Shown here in pieces: positions 26,501 through 31,807 of a stretch of DNA of 34,755 nt (position 1 is the stretch's first letter; each line of letters begins with the position of its first letter). The stretch is from NCBI GenBank assembly GCA_025054955.1, contig JANWZE010000031.1, positions 102,567 through 137,321 of the forward strand, written 5' to 3'. The notes beneath the pieces are model-generated. The model was not told the origin of the DNA, ran no database searches, and worked only from the letters and a program-made list of their open reading frames with translations. The position numbers and the translations under genes were made by a program. Origin of the DNA: Blastocatellia bacterium. GTDB lineage: Bacteria > Acidobacteriota > Blastocatellia > HR10 > J050.

Positions 26501-27642
26501 AGAACAGTCCGTTTATTGTCAACATCACGATCATCACCAATCCTGGTGGCGGCATTGATCCCAACGAACCGAACAACAATCCGCAATCGGCCACGTTGTT
26601 GAATGTGCCATCATCGGGTCAATCGCTCTCGATCACCGGCGCCGGCACGCCTGATGATCTGGGCACGAATTTGATTCAGCTCATTCAGGAGTGCGGCAAC
26701 GATGGATTGATTCAAGATTGGTTCCGCTTGAACGTCTTCCAGCGCGATGCCTTCCGCTTCACGCTGAGTTCACCGACGTCGAGCGCGGATTTCGATCTGT
26801 ATCTCTTCCAGGAGGTCAACAATCCGGCCACGTTCCCTGATGGCGTGCAATTGATGAGCAGTTCGACGCTCGCTGCTGGCCAGCAAGATGTGATTGGCTC
26901 GCGCGTGTTGGAGCCGGGCACCTACTTCCTCGGCGTGCGGCGCGTGCGTCGCAATGATAGCAGCGACTTCCAATCGGCTAATTACACGCTCACCGTCGCG
27001 CGCAGTCAGTCACCGGAGCTGCACGTCATTGAGGATGTCGCTTGTGTTGGCTTCCGCGTGGATGACGACTCAACGAATAATTACTACGTCGTCAACCGCG
27101 TGCGGCCGACCAGTTATCCGGCGCGGCTGGAGGCGATCTCGGCGCTCTTCTTCCCGCATGAGGGGCGACCGTCGCCCAGTGGCCGAACCGTGCGCATGAT
27201 TGCGTTTATTGATCCCAGCGGCAGTGGCACGCCTCCAGCGAATCCGTCGCTGGTGGTGAACCAACTGCTGACGATCAGTCTGCCGGGCGATGGTCGAGGT
27301 CGGTTCAATACGCTCAATCTCGGCAGCAGCGGCCCGGTGATCAATTCAGGTGATTTTTACGTCGGCTACATTGTGGACACGAATAACGGCATCTTCCCCG
27401 ATGCTGGTCGCGTGCTCAATCAGAGCCTGCGCTCATTCGTTTCTACAAACAACGGACAGACGTACCAAATTCTCAACATCGAGGATCCGAGCACCGGGCG
27501 ATTGTTCAACGTGGCCATCCGCGCGACGGTGAATACGCGCCCGTTTGGCAAAGCATCAGCGGAAGCGCCAAGCGAGCTTTCTGGTCGTGATGGCATTGAA
27601 GCGGCTTTGCCGCGAAACCTCTCGGTGAATGTGCAGCAGTAA
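23515..27642 (+). CDS. Giant exported mosaic protein: terminal domain, propeller, four BACON-like repeats, PPC-like domain, terminal domain
   Basis: 1375 residues; GAAGGAGAAAAG precedes the ATG and a signal peptide spans about 1-27. Order of parts: (1) beta-sandwich about 80-239 (VDDGSFETALG, NRLRPPSYPATL, GDFVVGF, RRSYASTNG, LGIRAIVN); (2) YVTN-type propeller about 245-575; (3) four Ig-like BACON-type repeats starting near 591, 697, 803 and 909 (SPTSLTFNTQVG, TFLVRNIGSGSF, APGAQNSPRTV); (4) PPC-like domain about 1016-1162 (DPNEPNNNPQSA, DWFRLNVFQRDAFRFTL, DLYLFQEV, LEPGTYFLGV); (5) about 1168-1339, a second version of part 1 (NRVRPTSYPARL, GDFYVGYI, LRSFVSTNN). No anchor or sorting tail is seen. 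Probably a surface or matrix protein; the ligand is unknown. Confidence 0.85.
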   Translation: MKQVHIRAFSLLLTLFLSIPLGLFAYADRSDLSGEATVSADSSFDVPYSVAQHGETETITATLQGESLDEADTPFQASTELSVDDGSFETALGLNQPGTIYLINRLRPPSYPATLVQLRIPFRTNDNLTVGSSITLLVGTNPDGDADIDGTSFQQFSGTIQSLGQFNLYNTPAVTINAGDFVVGFRMTIPANVFPGALDTSSPSRRSYASTNGVNFTLVDDINNNVPDGDLGIRAIVNLQTSSAQTGALLASYVSNNDTGTGDLTTIRDLTTGQLGTTILTQGNNAEVVVAPNGQYALALPTGNGDSVSIITGLNQPNPVESRVLPIGNTPNAAAITPDSSTAIVFNAFTNPVSYRIISNLPFNPSVSPLFTIPNTVTGNNSGVEDVALSPSGDTAIVSLFDDDEVAIIDGIRSGSPFVRGRVDVRDGPNGVAFGPDGNTAFVACSLDDSICVVSGLRQGVQPFFVRRIRDNVRDTPQAIALVPGRSRIIVTNTGDNSVSIFRIVGNGDDLQHVQRLSVGSAPAGLDVSQDGSAALVANANSRTVSVLRGIDTSSPYVAATLGGSSPWDTAVFAERSIAFVSGVTGTGGGILDVSTTSLTFNTQVGDTTPPSQQFLVRNTGNSAFSYSISNNNPSLVTLSPDSGFLQPGQSNVITVFVTPPTSAGTRQAVLTVSAPGAQNSPRTVTVIVNTTGAPAILDVSPTSLTFNTQVGGGNPPAQSFLVRNIGSGSFTYSISNSDPSLVSFSPSSGTVFGGQSQTVTVFVSNPNQAGTRQAVLTVSAPGAQNSPRTVTVIVNTTGAPAILDVSPTSLTFNTQVGDTTPVSQTFLVRNIGSGSFFYSISNSNPGLVSISPDSGTVFGGQQQTVTVFVTPPTTAGTRQATLTINAPGAQNSPRTVIVTVNTTSAPAVLNVFPSSLTFVAVVGQGNPPPQPITVQNTGGGSLTFTITTSGAPVSVAESSGTLLAGQSRSVPVSVINPNTPGTTTSQLIVSAPGAQNSPFIVNITIITNPGGGIDPNEPNNNPQSATLLNVPSSGQSLSITGAGTPDDLGTNLIQLIQECGNDGLIQDWFRLNVFQRDAFRFTLSSPTSSADFDLYLFQEVNNPATFPDGVQLMSSSTLAAGQQDVIGSRVLEPGTYFLGVRRVRRNDSSDFQSANYTLTVARSQSPELHVIEDVACVGFRVDDDSTNNYYVVNRVRPTSYPARLEAISALFFPHEGRPSPSGRTVRMIAFIDPSGSGTPPANPSLVVNQLLTISLPGDGRGRFNTLNLGSSGPVINSGDFYVGYIVDTNNGIFPDAGRVLNQSLRSFVSTNNGQTYQILNIEDPSTGRLFNVAIRATVNTRPFGKASAEAPSELSGRDGIEAALPRNLSVNVQQ
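25504..25964 (+). repeat. Near-identical 143-bp internal direct repeat (BACON-like units)
   Basis: 25504-25646 and 25822-25964 differ at only 5 positions, with a 318-bp period; the remaining parts of these repeat units are clearly less alike. This patchwork fits recent gene conversion or unequal crossing-over within the gene. Confidence 0.88.
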
Positions 27643-27648
27643 TCACGT

Positions 27649-27696
27649 ATGGGCGTGTGGGCGGACGAGCCAGTAGCGTTCCATCCACACGCCCAT
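27649..27696. terminator. Hairpin after the 1375-residue mosaic gene
   Basis: ATGGGCGTGTGG (27649-27660) pairs perfectly with CCACACGCCCAT (27685-27696) over a 24-nt loop, 6 nt after the stop codon. There is no T-run, so it may be a Rho-type, RNA-protecting or repeat structure rather than an intrinsic terminator. Confidence 0.45.
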
Positions 27697-27835
27697 GCAC
27701 GGGGTCAAGGTCGGTGGGCGTGTGACGGAGGACACTTCGTGCATGCGCCCACACGTCCGGTCTTGTGAGAAATAGCCCATGCGCAGAAGCACGCGACGGA
27801 GCAAGAAAACGGGATTCGTCGGTGGCGTTCGTATG

Positions 27836-27942
27836 TCTCGTGGGCTCTTTTTAAGGGAATCGCCCATGAGCTCCGCGCTCACCACGAACGATGAAAATAC
27901 AATTCTTTCGTGAGGTTCGTGTGTTTCGTGGGCTCTTTTTAT
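27836..27942 (-). repeat. Dispersed repeat B, long inverted copy
   Basis: On the minus strand it gives CCCACGAAACACACGAACC, TCACGAAAGAATTGTATTTT, TCGTTCGTGGTGAGCGCGG, AGCTCATGGGCGATTCCC, matching 16753-16833 in order. It is bounded by two direct copies of TCGTGGGCTCTTTTTA (27838-27853 and 27927-27942). Confidence 0.8.
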
Positions 27943-27956
27943 AGGGAGGAACAAAC

Positions 27957-30320
27957 ATGAAGAAGAACCGACCAGTAAACTGCATCCTGACGCTGGTCGT
28001 TGGGGCTTGCTTAGGCTTGTCAAGTTTGACAGGGCATCTCGTCAATGGGTTGAGCACGTCGGCTGCTTCACCGCAAACGGAGAAATATGCTGTGGCAGCC
28101 AACGCGATCACTGCCGTGGCTGATGAGTCGGACACGCCCGCTCAATTCACGGAGTTATTTGTTGATGACGGCACATACGAAACGGCGCTAGGCGCAAATC
28201 AGCCAGCGACGCTCTCCTTTGTCAATCGGCTGCAACCGCCCAGTTATCCGGCGACGCTCTCGCAACTGCGCATCTTCTTTCGCATTGGCGATAACCTGAC
28301 ACAGGGGGCTGCAATCACATTGCTGACCGGCGCCAATCCCGACGGTGATGCCAACATTGATAACACACCGTTTACGCAAACGCCGGCCACCATCGGCGCG
28401 CTCGGCCAATTTAATAGCTACAACGTGCCGGCGCTGACGATCAACTCTGGCGATTTCGTCGTTGGATTCCGCATTACTATTGCGGCCAACGTGTTCCCCG
28501 GCGCATTGGATACAACGCCGCCGTCCAATCGCCGATCTTACGTGTCTACCAATGGTATCAATTTCACTATCGTGGATGACATCGGTGGCGGAGTTCCCGC
28601 TGGAGATTTCGGTATTCGCGCCATCGTCAATTTTCAACAACCCAGCTTGAGCGTCTCGCCCACCACGCTCACGTTCAATGTGACGGCTGGCGGCCCGCCG
28701 CAATCGCAGAATTTCACCGTCCAGAATGTGGGCAGCGGTAGCATGAACTTCACCGTCTCGAGCAGCGACACCAGCTTAGCGACCGTCTCCCCGACGGCCG
28801 GAACATTAACGGCACTACAATCAACCGTCATCACGGTGTTTGTCATTCCGCCCAGTCAACCCGGCACACGACAGGCGTTGATCACAGTGAGCGCCCCGGG
28901 CGCGCAAAACAGCCCGCAGACAGTGACCGTGATCGTCAACGCGAGCGGTCCGCCAGGGATTCTGAACGTGTCACCTACATCGCTCGTGTTCAACACGTTT
29001 GTTGGCGATACAACGCCGCCATCGCAATCGGTGACAGTGCAAAACACCGGCGGCAGCGCGTTCACCTATCTGGTGAGCACGAATGACGCGAGCTTGATCA
29101 GCTTCACACCCACGATGGGCACGCTGGCTGCTGGTCAATCCAGTACGCTGACCATTTTTGTGACGCCGCCGGGCGTGGCCGGCACACGTCAGGCCACGGT
29201 CACGATCAACGCGCCGGGCGCGCAAAACAGCCCGCAGAACGTCAACGTGACCGTGCAAACGCAGTTGGCCATCGTGAACGAGAGCGAGCCCAACAATGAT
29301 CCGCCAGCGGCCAATCTGTTGCCGGTGCCGGGGCGAGGTCAGACGTTAACCGTGAATGGAAATGCGCGACCGGGTGATGCCGGATCGGATACTAACCAGA
29401 TTGATAACGAATGCATGCGTGATGATCTGGTACATGATTGGTTCCGATTGAATGTGGCGCAGCGTGACAATTTCCAATTCACATTGAATTTTGGCCAAGC
29501 TGACGTGGACTACAACCTCTACCTGTTCCAGCAATCGAATGATCTGACGCTGTTCCCTGAAGGCGTGCAGTTGCTGGCAGCGGCTACAACCGACACGGGG
29601 CAATCGGAAGTGATCGGCCCGCGCGTGTTGGAAGCAGGCGTCTATTTCATCGGCGTCTCGCGTGTGCGGCGCGGCCTGTTCGATGTGCAACGGGTGGATT
29701 ACAGCTTGCGCATTTCACGCGGCTTGTCGCGCGAGTTGCATGTCATCGAGGATGTGGCTTGTGTTGGCCGGCTGATTGATGTGGCGGGCAGCGTGTTTGT
29801 CGTCAATCGCGTGCAGCCGACGGCCTATCCGGCGCGGCTGGAAGAGATCAGCATCTTCTTGGCGCAGCATCCGGGGCGACCCTCGCCCAGTGGCCGACCG
29901 GTTCGGATCATTGCCTTCGTTGATCCGGCTGGCGGCAACACGCCGCCGGTCAATCCGCCGTTGGTCGTTGATCGGACGATTCTGGCCAGCGTCCCCGCCA
30001 ATCAGGGTGTCTTCAACACGCTCACGCTGGGCAGTGGCGGCCCGGTGATTAACTCCGGTGTGTTTTATGTCGGCTTTGTCGCTGACCCGGCCAACGGGAT
30101 TTATCCGGATGGCGGCCGCGCGCTCAATCCGGCCATTCGCTCGTTCCTGTCGTTCAACGGTCAGACGTACCAACTTTCTACAATCCAGGATGGAGCAGGA
30201 CGATTCTTCAACGTCGGCATTCGACCTGTGATCAATACGCGCCCGTTCGGCAAGACGAGCGAACCGGTTGAACAAGAGAAGCTGGAAAGGATTCGCCCGC
30301 GAGTCGTTCCAATTGAGTAA
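27957..30320 (+). CDS. Exported mosaic protein without propeller: terminal domain, two BACON-like repeats, PPC-like domain, terminal domain
   Basis: 787 residues; AGGAGGAACAAAC precedes the ATG. Signal peptide about 1-35. Parts: terminal-type beta-sandwich about 64-228 (FVDDGTYETALG, NRLQPPSYPATL, GDFVVGFRI, RRSYVSTNG, FGIRAIVN); two BACON-type Ig-like repeats about 231-330 and 334-436 (SPTTLTFNVT, SPTSLVFNTFVG, APGAQNSPQTV); PPC-like about 441-588 (NESEPNNDPPAANLL, HDWFRLNVAQRDNFQFTL, YNLYLFQQ); C-terminal version of the sandwich about 591-762 (ELHVIEDVACVG, NRVQPTAYPARL, FYVGFV, IRSFLSFNG), ending NTRPFGK like its neighbour. Compared with the 1375-residue paralogue it has lost, or never gained, the propeller and two Ig-like repeats. 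Function unknown. Confidence 0.85.
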   Translation: MKKNRPVNCILTLVVGACLGLSSLTGHLVNGLSTSAASPQTEKYAVAANAITAVADESDTPAQFTELFVDDGTYETALGANQPATLSFVNRLQPPSYPATLSQLRIFFRIGDNLTQGAAITLLTGANPDGDANIDNTPFTQTPATIGALGQFNSYNVPALTINSGDFVVGFRITIAANVFPGALDTTPPSNRRSYVSTNGINFTIVDDIGGGVPAGDFGIRAIVNFQQPSLSVSPTTLTFNVTAGGPPQSQNFTVQNVGSGSMNFTVSSSDTSLATVSPTAGTLTALQSTVITVFVIPPSQPGTRQALITVSAPGAQNSPQTVTVIVNASGPPGILNVSPTSLVFNTFVGDTTPPSQSVTVQNTGGSAFTYLVSTNDASLISFTPTMGTLAAGQSSTLTIFVTPPGVAGTRQATVTINAPGAQNSPQNVNVTVQTQLAIVNESEPNNDPPAANLLPVPGRGQTLTVNGNARPGDAGSDTNQIDNECMRDDLVHDWFRLNVAQRDNFQFTLNFGQADVDYNLYLFQQSNDLTLFPEGVQLLAAATTDTGQSEVIGPRVLEAGVYFIGVSRVRRGLFDVQRVDYSLRISRGLSRELHVIEDVACVGRLIDVAGSVFVVNRVQPTAYPARLEEISIFLAQHPGRPSPSGRPVRIIAFVDPAGGNTPPVNPPLVVDRTILASVPANQGVFNTLTLGSGGPVINSGVFYVGFVADPANGIYPDGGRALNPAIRSFLSFNGQTYQLSTIQDGAGRFFNVGIRPVINTRPFGKTSEPVEQEKLERIRPRVVPIE

Positions 30321-30499
30321 ACGCAGCAGACCGAGACCCAGGGCCCCTTGACAAAATTTCAGTCTTGAGTTTTGGGTCTTGAGTCTCGGTTGTTCTTGAT
30401 TTATTCTTATGCACCCGCACTGAGCTGATGTTGATTGAGGGGGGAGTGACAGTGGTGACTTCAATGGGTATCAGTTCAGGCACTCACTAGGAGGACGTT

Positions 30500-31651
30500 A
30501 TGAAGCAATCGGTCATCTCACGTAATCGGTTTCTCATCATTCTCGGATGTTTCTTGCTTGTTGGGTTGACGGTGCTTGGTGGAAGCTACAGTGCACCGCC
30601 GCCACCACCGCCAGCTCAACTGACGCCTGACGGTCAATTCGCTTTCGTGAGCAACAATGGCTCGTCAGATGTCTCCATCTATACGGTCAACAGCAACGGG
30701 TCTTTGCAACCGGCTGGAACTGTACCTGCCGGCTCTGGACCACAGGGCATTGCCGTCGGACCGGCGATGCAGCCGTCGCCTTATGCCATCAGCGGCCAGC
30801 CGGTTTATGTGGTCAATGAGAACAACAACTCGGTGGGCATCTACACCGTCAACCCGTCATCTGGTCAACTGACGCCGGTCGGCACAGTGGATACAGGCGG
30901 CAATCCGCAAGCCGTGGCCATTGATAACAGCGGGCACATGGCTATTGTGGCCAATACGGGATCGAATACGGCGACGGTCTACGCCGTCAGCCCAACCAAT
31001 GGGAATTTGACGCCGATGCAGACCGTGCCGACAGGGCAAAATCCTACGGCTGTGACCATCAATGACATGAATAATCAAGTCTATGTCGCCAATAGCGGCT
31101 CGAGCAACATCAGCGTCTATAGCATGGACATGAGCAGCGGCACGGTCAATCCGGTTGGCACGGTGAGCATGCCGCCGGGCGCTGGCCCGCCTAGCTCCAT
31201 TGATGTGCTGCCCAGCGGAAATGTGGCCGTGGCGACCAGTCCCTCGACAAACAACATGAGCGTGTTTCTGGTTCCACAGAATCCGGCCGTTCCGCTGATT
31301 CCACTGGCTGCTATACCAGCGGGCAATGGTCCGACCTCGATTGACATCGGTCCAGACGGCGTGGCCGCCGTGACGCTCACAGGCGGATCAGGAAAACAAC
31401 CACTGGGATTGGTGGCGCTCTTCCAGATTTCACGGACAGGAACCGTGACACCGCGTGGCATCGCTCTGACTCAAGGGAGCGGCCCGGCCGGCGTGGCATT
31501 TGATCCGAAAGGATTTTTCCACGTGACCAACAGCCAGTCCAATACAATTTCGTCGTTTGCCGTGATGCCCGGCAGTGGCGCAATGTTTCTGGGAACAAGA
31601 CCGACGGGCCGGTCGCCTAAGGGCGTTGCCTTGGCCCTTCGTCGCAACTAG
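30500..31651 (+). CDS. Exported YVTN/lactonase-like beta-propeller protein, second copy
   Basis: 383 residues; GGAGGACGTT precedes the ATG. Signal peptide with hydrophobic core about 11-27, then a proline run (PPPPPP). The remainder is a propeller with blade ends FAFVSNNGSSDVSIYTV, VYVVNENNNSVGIYTV, AIVANTGSNTATVYAV, VYVANSGSSNISVYSM and FHVTNSQSNTISSFAV, separated by PVGTV-GxxP turns. It is the same family as the protein at 22259 but clearly diverged. It sits between two mosaic genes, so the order propeller-mosaic seems to be repeated. The upstream gap (30321-30499) has only imperfect GAGACCCA/TGGGTCTTGAG repeats that could form a weak hairpin. Confidence 0.84.
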   Translation: MKQSVISRNRFLIILGCFLLVGLTVLGGSYSAPPPPPPAQLTPDGQFAFVSNNGSSDVSIYTVNSNGSLQPAGTVPAGSGPQGIAVGPAMQPSPYAISGQPVYVVNENNNSVGIYTVNPSSGQLTPVGTVDTGGNPQAVAIDNSGHMAIVANTGSNTATVYAVSPTNGNLTPMQTVPTGQNPTAVTINDMNNQVYVANSGSSNISVYSMDMSSGTVNPVGTVSMPPGAGPPSSIDVLPSGNVAVATSPSTNNMSVFLVPQNPAVPLIPLAAIPAGNGPTSIDIGPDGVAAVTLTGGSGKQPLGLVALFQISRTGTVTPRGIALTQGSGPAGVAFDPKGFFHVTNSQSNTISSFAVMPGSGAMFLGTRPTGRSPKGVALALRRN

Positions 31652-31660
31652 CATTGGATC

Positions 31661-31724
31661 AGTTTTTGGATTGCTTCAGCTCAATCGAGCAGCGAGCTGG
31701 CAATCCAAAAACTCGTGATCACGA
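31661..31724. terminator. Long hairpin plus palindrome after the second propeller gene
   Basis: AGTTTTTGGATTGC (31661-31674) pairs perfectly with GCAATCCAAAAACT (31700-31713), and inside it CAGCTC pairs with GAGCTG, giving about 20 bp of stem, 10 nt after the stop codon. The perfect 12-bp palindrome TCGTGATCACGA (31713-31724) follows at once. There is no T-run on the plus strand, so intrinsic termination is only possible, not shown. Confidence 0.5.
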
Positions 31725-31807
31725 TGGAAAACGAAAGTTCTCGTGCGGGCGCTAGTGGCCCGAGTCGCCTGCACGGACATGAACAAATCTCAGGAGGAGA
31801 CAAGATC

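Larger units (their letters stand above)
27643..27956. other. Repeat-bearing spacer between the two complete mosaic genes
   Basis: 314 bp with a 12-bp inverted repeat just after the stop, another GGGCGTGTG phrase near 27716, and an inverted repeat B copy. No gene is supported. The last bases supply the AGGAGGA ribosome site of the next gene. Confidence 0.65.

Noticed and set aside
27643-28023. 126-codon minus-strand frame over repeat B
   Set aside because: Made of the repeat and the antisense start of the next mosaic gene; the shared peptide with 16712-17086 reflects repeat DNA only.
30330-30388. Imperfect GAGACCCA / TGGGTCTTGAGTCTCGG inverted repeat
   Set aside because: Stem of about 7 bp with a loop over 30 nt and no T-run; looks like decayed low-complexity DNA rather than a terminator.
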